Notes: generated by a model not told the origin, from the letters alone. Counted from the stretch's first letter, positions 45,276 through 54,708 are shown. The stretch: 64,000 nt of DNA from GWE2-40-63 sp050179685 (GCA_050179685.1 JBFXEW010000023.1:22629-86628), one strand, 5' to 3'. Made by a program: numbers and translations.

Positions 45276-45779
45276 TTACTTAAATTCTTTTTTCAATTGT
45301 TCAACCCAGGCCGTAATGCGTGGTTTGGCCTGTCGTGCCTGATTTTCAAAATCGAGCGGCAGGCCGCAAAACAAATCATCCCGCAAGGCTTTGCTGTTTT
45401 CAAAAGTGTATCCTTCGTTTTTTGTAAAACCTATTAGTTTTCCACCGCGTTCTTCAATAACATTTCCCAATAAACCAATGGCATCGACAAAATTTTCAGG
45501 ATACCCAACCTGATCACCCGCACCATAAAGTGCAAAAGTTTTTCTTTTCAGGTTTACTTCTTCCAAATCGGGCATAAACTCGTCCCAATAATTGGGCAAT
45601 TCTCCATCGAACCAGGTAGGAACACCAAGAATGTAATTTTCATAAGCCAAAAATTCTTCTTTGGTAATGTTTTCCACATTTACCGCTTTTAACTTTCCTC
45701 CAAAAGCTTCCTGAATCATTTTGGCAGCTCGCGATGTTTTTTGCGTATTGAAACTATATAAAATGGCTATATCTTTCAT
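45276..45779 (-). CDS. Flavodoxin
   Basis: A 167-residue long-chain flavodoxin, from ATG 45779; an upstream frame adds 32 residues that are not part of the family. FMN phosphate loop IAILYSFNTQKTSRAAKMI (with the T/S-x-T-x-K variation), NYILGVPTWFDGELPNYWDE (Trp flavin cover), and FALYGAGDQVGYPENFVDAI. Length and motifs match flavodoxins that replace ferredoxin as electron carriers, for instance under iron limitation. It lies between the fused E1 gene and the DHOD-like gene. The redox partners are not visible. Confidence 0.9.
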   Translation of the reverse strand: MKDIAILYSFNTQKTSRAAKMIQEAFGGKLKAVNVENITKEEFLAYENYILGVPTWFDGELPNYWDEFMPDLEEVNLKRKTFALYGAGDQVGYPENFVDAIGLLGNVIEERGGKLIGFTKNEGYTFENSKALRDDLFCGLPLDFENQARQAKPRITAWVEQLKKEFK

Positions 45780-45883
45780 ATTTTTATTCCTTATGTGCTG
45801 ATAATCCGAAATAGATTTCCGGTTTTGTTTCAGACAATTTTTGCTTGTTGTTTTTATACTTAACAGTAAATTCAAATAAATGT

Positions 45884-47926
45884 TTAGTAGTTCGCCAAAT
45901 CACTGGCTGCTTCATAAATTTTGTCAACATTCGGTAGAATAGCGGCTTCCAGAATCCGGTTAAACCCTACCGGAGTATAGGTTGAACCAACCCTTTTAAC
46001 CGGGCCGTCGAGCCATTCAAAGGCTTTCTCGGTAATTATGGATGCTACTTCGCCTCCAAATCCGCCAAACACTTTATCTTCGTGAACCACCAAAACTTTT
46101 CCGGTTTTCTTTACCGAAGTTAAAATGGTTTCTTCATCCAAAGGAACTAAGGAACGTAAATCGATTATTTCGGCTTTAATTCCCTCTTCTTCCTCAAGTT
46201 TTTTAGCTACAGTCATACACATGTGCGTGGTATTTCCATAGGTAACTATAGTTAAATCTGAACCTTCGCGTCGTACACGGGCTTTTCCAAACGGAACTTC
46301 AAAATCGTCGGGAACCGGAGCTGAAGCAACAGGGTCGTTATATAGTGCTTTAGGTTCTAAAAATAAGGTTAAGCCTTTTGAGCGCATGCTGGTGCGCAAT
46401 AATCCGGCTGCATCGTCGGCATACGAGGGATAAACAATCCTTACACCGGGAATCGAAGCCAGGGCTCCTTCAATATTTTGCGAGTGATACAATCCACCGC
46501 CAATATAACCTCCTGATGCTAAACGAATGGTAACATTGGGTGCAAATGCACCGTTCGAACGCCAGTAATCATGACTTGACTCGATGTATTGCTCCATGGC
46601 CGGCCAAAAATAATCGGCAAATTCTGCTCCTTCAACCACTATGCGGATATTATCCTTAAACCGGCTCATACCGTTAGCCGTTCCCATAATGTAATCTTCG
46701 GCAATGGGAGCATTAAAAACGCGCTCAATGCCAAATTCCTGCTGCATTCCTTTCGAAACGTTAAAGATTCCCCCTTTATCTTTGTTGGCAATATCCTGGC
46801 CCCAAATGTAGGTATCGGGATTGTATCTGAATTCTGCTTTTAAGGTTTCATTAATTCCTTCAATCAGCTTCATTGGAGTTCCTTCGCCACTATGCAATCC
46901 CTGGGGATATTTTGTAGAAACATAGGGTTCGGGCGATACAAAATCGAAGATGCTTTCCGGATCAGGATCGGGAGCAGCCATGGCTTCTTTATGCGCCTTT
47001 TTAACTTCATCCTTAACCTGTTTTTCAATTTCCTGTAACTCTTCTTCTGTAAAACGTTCGTAACGCAATAGCATCCGACGGTATTTCTCCAGCGGATCGT
47101 ATTCAATTACATAATTACGTTCGTGCTCATCGCGATACAATTCGTGACGGTCGGAATTGGAATGTGAATGCATTCGAACACAGTTAGCCTGGACAATAGC
47201 CGGCTGCTGGTTTTCAATTATCCATTGCTTGGCCTCTTCCATGGTATTCATTGAGTCGAATACATCTTTACCATTGCAATGATATATTTTCAAATTTTTT
47301 AATCCGGTAAAATTGTTAGCCACTTTCCGATTTGCCGTTTGATCTTTTTTGGGAACTGAAATTCCGTAACCATTGTCCTGAAAAACAAACAAAACAGGTA
47401 GCTGTTCGTTCGATGCTCCATTTATGGCTTCATATACATAACCTTCTGACACAGAAGATTCACCCTGTGAACTTATGGCCACACCTTTGTGATTGTAACG
47501 CTTCATTCCACGTCCTACGCCCACTGCATGTAAGGTATGATTACCGGTACATGACGAAACGTTGTGGATGTTCCATTCGGGTTTGGCAAAGTGATTACTC
47601 ATGTGACGTCCGCCACTGGCCAAATCGGTAGCTTTTGAAATTCCGTTTAAAATAGTTTCTGTTGCTGTTAATCCGGCTGAAATAGCGGTTAACATATCGC
47701 GATAATAAGGAAAAAGGTGATCGGTATCTTTATCAAAAACCTGTCCAATGGCCAGTTGAATTCCGTCGTGTCCGGCATAGGGAGCATGATACGACCAGCC
47801 AATGGCTTGTTTCAGGTAATTGGGAGCCTTGTTATCGATGGCACGCCCCAGGGTCATCAGGTAGAACCATTTGCGCAAGGTTTCTTTATCGGTACGCTTA
47901 ATATGATACTTTTTATTTTCTGACAT
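45884..47926 (-). CDS. 2-oxo acid dehydrogenase E1, alpha and beta fused
   Basis: A 680-residue thiamine-diphosphate enzyme with E1-alpha (about 1-340) and E1-beta (about 350-680) in one chain. Alpha: YHAPYAGHDGIQLAIGQVF, FPYYRDMLTAI, GRHMSNHFAKP, and the ThDP region GESSVSEGYVYEAINGASNE then FQDNGYGIS. Beta: WGQDIANKDKGGIFNVSKGM, FNAPIAEDYIMGTANGMS, PFGKARVRREGSDLTIVTYG, VHEDKVFGGFGGEVASII. The family oxidises branched-chain 2-oxo acids or pyruvate and transfers the acyl group to lipoyl-E2. The E2 gene is directly upstream (86-base gap). No E3 gene lies in the cluster, so a shared lipoamide dehydrogenase is expected. Branched-chain versus pyruvate use cannot be settled. Confidence 0.93.
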   Translation of the reverse strand: MSENKKYHIKRTDKETLRKWFYLMTLGRAIDNKAPNYLKQAIGWSYHAPYAGHDGIQLAIGQVFDKDTDHLFPYYRDMLTAISAGLTATETILNGISKATDLASGGRHMSNHFAKPEWNIHNVSSCTGNHTLHAVGVGRGMKRYNHKGVAISSQGESSVSEGYVYEAINGASNEQLPVLFVFQDNGYGISVPKKDQTANRKVANNFTGLKNLKIYHCNGKDVFDSMNTMEEAKQWIIENQQPAIVQANCVRMHSHSNSDRHELYRDEHERNYVIEYDPLEKYRRMLLRYERFTEEELQEIEKQVKDEVKKAHKEAMAAPDPDPESIFDFVSPEPYVSTKYPQGLHSGEGTPMKLIEGINETLKAEFRYNPDTYIWGQDIANKDKGGIFNVSKGMQQEFGIERVFNAPIAEDYIMGTANGMSRFKDNIRIVVEGAEFADYFWPAMEQYIESSHDYWRSNGAFAPNVTIRLASGGYIGGGLYHSQNIEGALASIPGVRIVYPSYADDAAGLLRTSMRSKGLTLFLEPKALYNDPVASAPVPDDFEVPFGKARVRREGSDLTIVTYGNTTHMCMTVAKKLEEEEGIKAEIIDLRSLVPLDEETILTSVKKTGKVLVVHEDKVFGGFGGEVASIITEKAFEWLDGPVKRVGSTYTPVGFNRILEAAILPNVDKIYEAASDLANY

Positions 47927-48012
47927 CTTTATTCGATTTATATTATTATGTTTTCTTTAGCTTTAAAATTAATTCTGGTCCGGCAAGTTGTAAATGATTT
48001 ATTGCCTTTCAA

Positions 48013-49335
48013 TTAAACAGTCCGGTTTACATCAAATTGCTCCAGGTAATCGGCAACTTTACGTAAAAACATTCCACCCAACATGCCATCGACCACCCGG
48101 TGATCGTAAGACAAGGACAAGAACATTTTGTGACGGATAGCTATCATGTCGCCGGTTGGAGTTTCGATTACAGCAGGTTTCTTTTCAATACTTCCGGTGG
48201 CCAGAATTGCCACTTCAGGCTGATTGATGATGGGTGTTCCCATTACATTCCTGAACGAACCAAAGTTGGTAATGGTAAAGGTTCCTCCGGTAATTTCGTC
48301 GGGATTTAGCTTATTGTTACGAGCTGCATCGGCCAAACGGTTAATTTCGCTTCCCAAACCAGCCAGGTTTAGCTTGTCGGCATTTTTAACCACGGGAACA
48401 ATCAGGTTACCCGATGGCAAAGCAACAGCAACTCCTACGTTTACATTTTGTTTTAAAATGATGCGTTCCCCATCGACCTGCGAATTTACCATTGGGAAAT
48501 CGCGCAAGGCTTTTGCAACAGCTTCGGCAAATATGGGCATGAAAGTCAGTTTGGTTTTTTCACGCTTTTCAAATTCATCTTTAATTCGCTTACGCCATAA
48601 AAAGACATTGGTAACATCAACTTCGACCATGGTAGTAACATGCGGCGAAACGCGCTTGCTGTTTACCATATATTGCGCAATAATTTTACGCATGCGATCC
48701 ATTTCAACAATTTCATCGCCCGGAGCAATGGTTGGGGTAACTAAGGGTTTTTCAGCAGTAACGCTTACTGTACCTCCGGCAACAACTGGTTTATCAGCCG
48801 AAACAGCAGGTTTCTTTGCAGCTCCCCGGTTTTCGAGATAACTGAGCACATCGTTTTTAGTTACTCTTCCTTCTCTTCCCGTTCCCCGAATAGAAGTTAA
48901 TTCGTCGGCTGAAAGGTTTTCCTTTTTGGCAATGCTTTTTACCAAAGGCGAAAAGAATTTACCCGTACTTTTATTGATATCGTCGATTGAACCATTACTT
49001 GTTGGTGCCGTTTTAAGCGGCTCTTTATCTTTACTATCGGTTTCTTTACCAGCTGTAGCAGCTTTTTCAGGTTCGGGAGTAACTTCAGCATCTTCGTCGG
49101 TTTCAATTAAAGCAATAACTTCGCCCACCGGAACCAAAGCATTTTCAGCAAAAAGAATCTCCACAATTTTCCCGTCAACAGGCGAAGGTATTTCCGAATC
49201 CACTTTATCGGTAGCAATTTCGAGCAGGTTATCATCTTCTTCAATGGTATCGCCTACTGCAACCATCCATTTGGTAATGGTAGCTTCCTGAACACTTTCG
49301 CCCAGTTTGGGCATTTTTAATTCAAATCTTGACAT
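48013..49335 (-). CDS. 2-oxo acid dehydrogenase E2 (lipoamide acyltransferase)
   Basis: A 440-residue E2. One lipoyl domain (about 1-80) with the lipoylated Lys in EIATDKVDSEIPSP; an acidic Pro/Glu/Ala linker; peripheral subunit-binding domain (about 128-165: SPLVKSIAKKENLSADEL, GTGREGRVTKNDVLSYLE); a second flexible linker; and the catalytic domain (about 210-440) with HVTTMVEVDVTNVFLWRKRI and the HxxxDG active site in LSYDHRVVDGMLGG. The arrangement is standard. It transfers the acyl group made by E1 to CoA. It is the first gene of the series, and a candidate promoter lies 125 bases upstream. Confidence 0.95.
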   Translation of the reverse strand: MSRFELKMPKLGESVQEATITKWMVAVGDTIEEDDNLLEIATDKVDSEIPSPVDGKIVEILFAENALVPVGEVIALIETDEDAEVTPEPEKAATAGKETDSKDKEPLKTAPTSNGSIDDINKSTGKFFSPLVKSIAKKENLSADELTSIRGTGREGRVTKNDVLSYLENRGAAKKPAVSADKPVVAGGTVSVTAEKPLVTPTIAPGDEIVEMDRMRKIIAQYMVNSKRVSPHVTTMVEVDVTNVFLWRKRIKDEFEKREKTKLTFMPIFAEAVAKALRDFPMVNSQVDGERIILKQNVNVGVAVALPSGNLIVPVVKNADKLNLAGLGSEINRLADAARNNKLNPDEITGGTFTITNFGSFRNVMGTPIINQPEVAILATGSIEKKPAVIETPTGDMIAIRHKMFLSLSYDHRVVDGMLGGMFLRKVADYLEQFDVNRTV

Positions 49336-49758
49336 TATCGTTATATTTTATGTTCAAATCAATTTTCGCTTATGAAACAGTTCTTATATTTTTTTGTTTA
49401 ACAAAACCTTTCTTTTTCGGAACGAAATAAGGTTTATCCAGCTGTAATTTTGACGAATGCAAAAGTAAAAAATCTCATTATAATTTTATTACGGATATTA
49501 ATATCCTTATTGCAATTAAATATGATTCTTATCAATATTTCAACTGATTTCGGAAATTACAGGAATAAAAATGACAAACTGTTAATGCCAGCTTAGCTGC
49601 AAATTCGGGTATTATGAATAAAAAAACGGGAAAGCATAGAAAGAAACGCATCCTTTTTGGAATCAATGCGTCTTAGCAGCATGAAAGTTCAAAACCAACC
49701 CTCACTCAAGTTTGTTTTGAATTCGATAGTCTCGATTGAGACGCTACTACCTGTTATG
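49336..49758. other. Intergenic region between E2 and sucD
   Basis: It has a candidate promoter for E2 (separate entry), a small dyad GTCTC-GATT-GAGAC near 49727, and an ACGCAT/ATGCGT pair around 49650-49672. No ORF or recognised RNA is seen. Confidence 0.45.
49460..49467 (-). promoter_or_regulatory. Candidate -7 box for the E2-E1 operon
   Basis: The minus strand reads TACTTTTG, fully matching TAnnTTTG, about 125 bases before the E2 start. No TTG is evident at the -33 spacing, so confidence is limited. Confidence 0.35.
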
Positions 49759-49783
49759 AAAAAGCTCCCCGTTTGGGGAGCTT
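49759..49783 (-). terminator. Terminator after sucCD
   Basis: On the minus strand: AAGCTCCCC, loop AAAC, GGGGAGCTT followed by TTT. A perfect 9-bp GC-rich stem (49762-49783) just 9 bases after the sucD stop. Confidence 0.88.
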
Positions 49784-49791
49784 CTTTTATT

Positions 49792-50664
49792 TTATAATTT
49801 TAATGCTTCTTTAATAAACACCGGAATGTCGGCGGGTTCTTTAGCCACCCTCACTCCTGCTGCCTCAAAGGCTTTAATTTTCTCCGAAGCTGTTCCTGAA
49901 CCACTGGTAATAAGTGCTCCGGCATGTCCCATGCGTTTTCCGGGAGGAGCTGACTGGCCGGCAATAAAGGCGACAACCGGTTTGGTAACATGTTCTTTAA
50001 TAAAAGCAGCAGCCTGTTCTTCGGCATCGCCACCAATCTCGCCACAAAGAACAATTGCCTCGGTGTCTTTATCGTTCTGGAACATGGTTAGCAATTCAAT
50101 GTAATGCAAACCAATAACCGGGTCACCACCAATTCCTATGCAGGTGCTTTGCCCAATACCGTTTGTGGTAAGCTGGTTTACCATTTCGTAAGTCAGGGTA
50201 CCACTCCGGCTAATCAGTCCAACATTTCCTTCTTTAAAAATCATGGTTGGTAGAATTCCTACCATACTTTTTCCGGGAGAAATCAGTCCGGGACAGTTTG
50301 GCCCAATCATTTTGGTGCCATTTCTTTCCAGAATTGGTGTAATTCGAATTACATCGATGGTTGGAATTCCTTCGGTAATTGCAATTACCAGTTTAATTCC
50401 GGCTTCGGATGCTTCAGCAATTGCATCGGCAGCATAACCCGGCGGAACAAAAACAACTGAGGTATTTGCACCGGTTGCTTTTACGGCATTGGCAACCGTA
50501 TTAAAAACAGGAATACCATTAATGTTTTGACCTTCTTTTCCGGGTGTTACACCGGCAACTACCCGGGTTCCGTACATTTTCATTTTTTCGGCGTGGAATC
50601 CTCCATCGCGACCGGTAATTCCCTGAACTACCAGTTTTGTATCTTTATTAATTAAAATGCTCAT
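49792..50664 (-). CDS. sucD: Succinyl-CoA ligase alpha subunit
   Basis: Converts succinyl-CoA to succinate with substrate-level phosphorylation, in the TCA cycle or propionate branch. 290 residues, normal length. CoA-binding Rossmann part: LVVQGITGRDGGFHAEKM, VVAGVTPGKEGQNINGIPVF, VVFVPPGYAADAI; ligase part: IGPNCPGLISPGKSMVGI, SRSGTLTYEMVNQLT, IGGDPVIGLHYI; and the phosphohistidine segment KRMGHAGALITSGSG with the His near residue 243. It is preceded by sucC (27-base gap) and followed by a terminator, a two-gene operon. Confidence 0.97.
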   Translation of the reverse strand: MSILINKDTKLVVQGITGRDGGFHAEKMKMYGTRVVAGVTPGKEGQNINGIPVFNTVANAVKATGANTSVVFVPPGYAADAIAEASEAGIKLVIAITEGIPTIDVIRITPILERNGTKMIGPNCPGLISPGKSMVGILPTMIFKEGNVGLISRSGTLTYEMVNQLTTNGIGQSTCIGIGGDPVIGLHYIELLTMFQNDKDTEAIVLCGEIGGDAEEQAAAFIKEHVTKPVVAFIAGQSAPPGKRMGHAGALITSGSGTASEKIKAFEAAGVRVAKEPADIPVFIKEALKL

Positions 50665-50691
50665 CTGAATGTTTCTTTTATTGTTAACTGT

Positions 50692-51828
50692 TTATTTTTT
50701 AACCGATTCAATTACTTTACGAGCTGCTTCGCCCATCGATTCGGCGGTAATTAACTGCTTATTGTTTTTCAAAAGCTCACGACCTTCTTCAGCATTGGTT
50801 CCCGACAAACGAATAACAATGGGAATTGTCACTGTCATCTGGCTAAAAGCTTCCAATAAGCCACGGGCCACATCGTCGCAGCGGGTAATTCCGCCAAAAA
50901 TATTAATTAAAACAGCTTCAACTTTTTTATCATTCATTAAATACTCCATGGCATGAACCACCTTTTTGGGATTTGAGCTTCCGCCAATATCCAGAAAGTT
51001 GGCCGGATTGCCGCCATACAATTTGATCATATCCATGGTAGCCATAGCCAAACCGGCACCGTTTACCATGCAACCAATGTTTCCGTCGAGTTTTATGTAG
51101 CTCAAACCCCTTTCTTTAGCTTCTACTTCGAGTTTCTCATCTTCGTCATAATCGGCCATGGCATCATATTCCGGGTGACGGAATAAAGCGTTATCGTCAA
51201 AATTTACTTTGGCATCGAGTGCTATCACCTTATCATCGGTGTCGATAACCAAAGGATTAATTTCGGCTAAAGTGCAGTCCTGCTCTACATAAACTTTATA
51301 AAGTTTTACCAAAATATCGGCCGCCTGCTGCACATGTTTTCCGTTTTGCATCACCTCAAAAAATACACTACGTGCCTGGTGTGGCTGAAGACCCACCAAA
51401 GGATCGATAGCAATTTTCAGGATTTTTTCCGGGTTGGTTTTGGCTACTTCTTCAATTTCGACTCCCCCTTCGGCACTAACCATTAGCAAAACCGATTTGG
51501 TATTTCTGTCGTTAATTAAACCCACATAAAACTCATCCTTTATATCAACCGCCTTACAAACAATTACTTTTTCAACGGTAAGGCCTTTAATGTCCATACC
51601 CAATATATTTTTGCCTGCTTCGATGGCTTTCTCTTTTGTTTGGCAGAATTTAATTCCTCCGGCTTTGCCTCTACCCCCAACAAGAACCTGTGCTTTAACT
51701 ACCACAGCTTCACCAATTTCGTCAAAAGCCGCTGCTACTTCGTCAACCGTGGTACAAAGTACCTGATGTTGAACGGGAATCTGATAACCGGCAAAGATCT
51801 CTTTTGCCTGATATTCATGAATTTTCAT
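50692..51828 (-). CDS. sucC: Succinyl-CoA ligase beta subunit
   Basis: The nucleotide-binding ATP-grasp partner of SucD. 378 residues from ATG 51828 (a TTG six bases upstream is unlikely). MKIHEYQAKEIFAGYQIP at the N-terminus, VVKAQVLVGGRGKAGGIKFC for ATP-grasp binding, LAEINPLVIDTDDKVIALDAK with Mg ligands, NGAGLAMATMDMIKLYGG, and ILINIFGGITRCD-like ending (VLINIFGGITRCDDVARGLL). Standard length and motifs. It is the first gene of the sucCD pair. A clear promoter could not be picked out upstream. Confidence 0.97.
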   Translation of the reverse strand: MKIHEYQAKEIFAGYQIPVQHQVLCTTVDEVAAAFDEIGEAVVVKAQVLVGGRGKAGGIKFCQTKEKAIEAGKNILGMDIKGLTVEKVIVCKAVDIKDEFYVGLINDRNTKSVLLMVSAEGGVEIEEVAKTNPEKILKIAIDPLVGLQPHQARSVFFEVMQNGKHVQQAADILVKLYKVYVEQDCTLAEINPLVIDTDDKVIALDAKVNFDDNALFRHPEYDAMADYDEDEKLEVEAKERGLSYIKLDGNIGCMVNGAGLAMATMDMIKLYGGNPANFLDIGGSSNPKKVVHAMEYLMNDKKVEAVLINIFGGITRCDDVARGLLEAFSQMTVTIPIVIRLSGTNAEEGRELLKNNKQLITAESMGEAARKVIESVKK

Positions 51829-52034
51829 AAGCAATAAAAGTTTATATCATTAAAAATCAATAAGATTACAATTCTGGTCGCTCAATTTAACATTAATCGT
51901 TCCGTATTCAAACACATAAACATAAGCAAAGTTCATCAAAATTGGAATGCTAAAGAGCATATTGATCTATATTTATAAAACATATTTAGATATGTACATA
52001 GATTATATAATTTTCCTTTATTGGTTTCAAACCC

Positions 52035-52042
52035 TATATTTG
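52035..52042 (+). promoter_or_regulatory. Candidate -7 box for the histidine-kinase operon
   Basis: TATATTTG matches TAnnTTTG exactly and lies 16 bases upstream of the kinase start. The -33 TTG is not in register, though a TTGG at 52021 is nearby. Confidence 0.4.
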
Positions 52043-52058
52043 CATCAGAATAGCAAGC

Positions 52059-53426
52059 ATGGTAAAAGTTAAACAATTTATTAGCGATAAACTTACGAAT
52101 AAGGAATTTAGGCCATCAGATGGAATTAATTTCTGGAGGGAGAAAATTCTGAACAGCTTGTTGCTGGTGCTTGTGGTTTTTGGTTTTTTCGCTTACCTGT
52201 TGGGCGTTTATTTATCGATTGTTAATAATTTTATTTCGATAGCCATTGCCGATTCGCTGGCTTATGGACTTTTGCTATGGTTGTTTCTCTCGAATCAGGT
52301 TCGCCTGGTGCACCGGATGTATTTTATTGTTTGCGCTGTTTTGCTTTTAGCTGCTGTACTTTTGTTTGTCTTGGGTCCTTACGGAGCCGGACTGGTATAT
52401 TTGGTGGGTTTTTCAATCTTAACATCTATTTTGTTTGGATTTAGAGCAGCAATAATTAGCTTACTTGTTCAGCTATTGGTTATTGTTATTATTGCTATGG
52501 GCATCTGGTACCGGTGGTTTGCCGGCATGCTGATTATGGATTTTCAATTCAACGGCTGGCTGGCGGTAAGTGTCAATACGCTTGTTATCAGCTCCATCAC
52601 CTCGATTCCTTTAGCAATAATTGTTGACGGACTAAAATCGACTCACGATAAACAACAAAAACTTCAGCAATCGCTCGAAGAAAAAATTAAAGAATACCTG
52701 GCAGCTATAGAGAAAGCCGAAGAATCGGACCGGTTAAAATCTAGATTTCTGACCAATATGAATCATGAAATCAGAACTCCATTAAATGCATTGATGGGTT
52801 TTTCTGATTTATTAACCAAAAACACACCCTTTAGTGATGAACAGAAAGCAGAGTTTCAGAAAACCATAAAACAAAGCGGACAAAAACTATTGACCATTAT
52901 TGAAAACATTCTTAGTGCCGCCATGCTCGATACACGGCAAATGAAGTTTTACAAACGCCCCGTAAGCTGTTCTGCATTTTTTAATCAAATAAAAGAAGAA
53001 TACCAACCCAAACTTGACAACCTGGGATTTTACAACCTGCTCTTTGAAGAACCGCAGGAAAATGCTGAAAAAAAGCTGTTTATTGACATTCACCGCATCA
53101 AGCAAAGCTGCTTTAATTTGATTGAAAATGCTGTAAAATTTTGTCCGACAGGAACAATTGTAGTGGGTTATGAACTAAACCCGACTACTTTTAAATTTTA
53201 TGTAAAAGACAATGGCATTGGAATTTCAGAAGAAAACCAGGAAGTAATTTTCAAACAATTTACCCAACTGGAGCCCGACACAGCCAAAATTTCCGGAAAC
53301 GGATTAGGTTTAGCCATTAGTAAGGGTATAATAAAAGCACACGATGGAGAAATGGGCGTTCAATCGAGTCCGGGTAAAGGCTCCACCTTCTATTTTACAC
53401 TTCCCCTATTTGAGAATCAGCATTAA
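52059..53426 (+). CDS. Membrane histidine kinase
   Basis: A 455-residue sensor kinase. N-terminal region has about six hydrophobic helices (residues about 30-190) with short loops, implying a membrane-embedded sensor. A coiled segment (about 195-225: KQQKLQQSLEEKIKEYLAAI) connects to HisKA with phosphoacceptor His236 in NMNHEIRTPLNALMGF. The HATPase shows NLIENAVKFCPTG (N box), FYVKDNGIGISEENQEVIF (G1) and GNGLGLAISKGIIKAHDG (G2). No receiver domain is attached and no response regulator is adjacent. It is followed 12 bases later by the DUF438/PAS protein, which is likely its signalling partner or co-sensor. Confidence 0.93.
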   Translation: MVKVKQFISDKLTNKEFRPSDGINFWREKILNSLLLVLVVFGFFAYLLGVYLSIVNNFISIAIADSLAYGLLLWLFLSNQVRLVHRMYFIVCAVLLLAAVLLFVLGPYGAGLVYLVGFSILTSILFGFRAAIISLLVQLLVIVIIAMGIWYRWFAGMLIMDFQFNGWLAVSVNTLVISSITSIPLAIIVDGLKSTHDKQQKLQQSLEEKIKEYLAAIEKAEESDRLKSRFLTNMNHEIRTPLNALMGFSDLLTKNTPFSDEQKAEFQKTIKQSGQKLLTIIENILSAAMLDTRQMKFYKRPVSCSAFFNQIKEEYQPKLDNLGFYNLLFEEPQENAEKKLFIDIHRIKQSCFNLIENAVKFCPTGTIVVGYELNPTTFKFYVKDNGIGISEENQEVIFKQFTQLEPDTAKISGNGLGLAISKGIIKAHDGEMGVQSSPGKGSTFYFTLPLFENQH

Positions 53427-53438
53427 AAAATACAGTCT

Positions 53439-54632
53439 ATGTCAGAACTATCGAACACAAAAGCAAAGCGGCATAAAAAACTGCTCGAAGCTGCCCATCA
53501 AATGATAAAAACCGGCAACGCACGAACTTTTCTGCAGGAAAACCCAAACTTTATCGATACGGTTATTCCCAGCGATTTTATTACTTTATTTGATGCCCTG
53601 GTAAGCGAAGGGCACCCGATGGAAGCATTAAAAACCTGCTCCAATAAAATCCTCAATCTATTTCACCGGCCCATTGCCAGCTTTAAACGCATTGAACCCA
53701 GACATGACTCTTTTATGGCTCTTTTTGAGGAAAACAATAAAGCTATGGAGCATCAATTAAATGCGATTACGCCACTATTTAAAGCTTTTAATAAGGATGT
53801 TGAAAACAAAGCCCTAAAAACAGAATTAATCCGGCAATTTAAAGAACTCCAACAGTTTGAATCGTATTATGTGATTAAGGAAAATATACTTTTTCCGGTA
53901 ATTGAAAGCCTTTGGCCCGACTACCGCTGTTTACAGCTTATGTGGAGTTTCCACGACGACATCAGGCGGAACATCAAACAAATTATTGAGACATTAAATA
54001 ACGAAACAATCGATTTAAAGGAATTTAACCGCTGGGTGGGCGATGTATTTTTTAATATGATGAGCATTAAAATGCGTGAGGAACGAATAATTTTTCCCTA
54101 CCTGCTCGAAACCATGGATGAAACCGAACTGAACGAGAAACTTGCTGAAAGCAGTCACATGGACTTCCCCTATGTTAAAGCACAAAATGAAATACTTAGT
54201 CAAACGAAGGCAAACTTAAGCGCTGATGCATGCGATTTGGATACGGGTTTGCTCAACGTTGAACAGATAAAACTGATATTTAATCACCTGCCTGTCGATA
54301 TTACTTATGTTGATGAAAACGATACGGTACGGTATTTTTCGACTCCCAAAAAGCGAATATTTCCCCGTACCAAAGCCATTATTGGCCGTAAGGTACACAA
54401 CTGCCATCCGCCGGAGAGTGTGCATGTGGTTGAAAAAATTGTGGATTCGTTTAAAAGCGGAGAAAAAGATGAAGCCAGTTTTTGGATTGATATGAAAGGG
54501 CAAAAATTACTAATCCAGTATTTTGCGGTACGCGATTCAAACCAGCATTATAAAGGAGTAATTGAGGTAAGTCAGGAAATTTCAGCTATTCAAGCGCTTG
54601 AAGGTGAGAAACGGCTGCTCGACTGGGATTGA
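53439..54632 (+). CDS. DUF438 / hemerythrin-like and PAS-domain protein
   Basis: A 397-residue cytoplasmic protein. Region 1-95 resembles a DUF438-type helical domain (GHPMEALKTCSNKIL). Residues about 100-235 carry spaced His and Glu in helices (EPRHDSFMALFEENNKAMEH, YYVIKENILFPVIE, LMWSFHDDIRRNIKQI, MREERIIFPYLLE), the pattern of a hemerythrin-like di-iron domain. A C-terminal PAS domain (about 275-390) reads HLPVDITYVDENDTVRYFS and GVIEVSQEISAI, as in DUF438 proteins. Likely an oxygen, nitric oxide or redox sensor linked to the upstream kinase. Metal binding is an inference. A terminator follows. Confidence 0.82.
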   Translation: MSELSNTKAKRHKKLLEAAHQMIKTGNARTFLQENPNFIDTVIPSDFITLFDALVSEGHPMEALKTCSNKILNLFHRPIASFKRIEPRHDSFMALFEENNKAMEHQLNAITPLFKAFNKDVENKALKTELIRQFKELQQFESYYVIKENILFPVIESLWPDYRCLQLMWSFHDDIRRNIKQIIETLNNETIDLKEFNRWVGDVFFNMMSIKMREERIIFPYLLETMDETELNEKLAESSHMDFPYVKAQNEILSQTKANLSADACDLDTGLLNVEQIKLIFNHLPVDITYVDENDTVRYFSTPKKRIFPRTKAIIGRKVHNCHPPESVHVVEKIVDSFKSGEKDEASFWIDMKGQKLLIQYFAVRDSNQHYKGVIEVSQEISAIQALEGEKRLLDWD

Positions 54633-54663
54633 GGACGGCATCGAACCCTAAAAAAAAGCAAAA

Positions 54664-54688
54664 AAAAGGGAACCCGTGGTTCCCTTTT
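54664..54688. terminator. Bidirectional terminator
   Basis: AAAAGGGAACC, loop CGT, GGTTCCCTTTT: a perfect 11-bp stem between the convergent DUF438 and cold-shock genes, with A/T tails on both sides. Confidence 0.88.
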
Positions 54689-54708
54689 AATTTATATGTC
54701 TTTAAGAA

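Noticed and set aside
48224..48841. 205-codon plus-strand ORF
   Set aside because: It is antisense to the E2 gene, whose domains are unmistakable.
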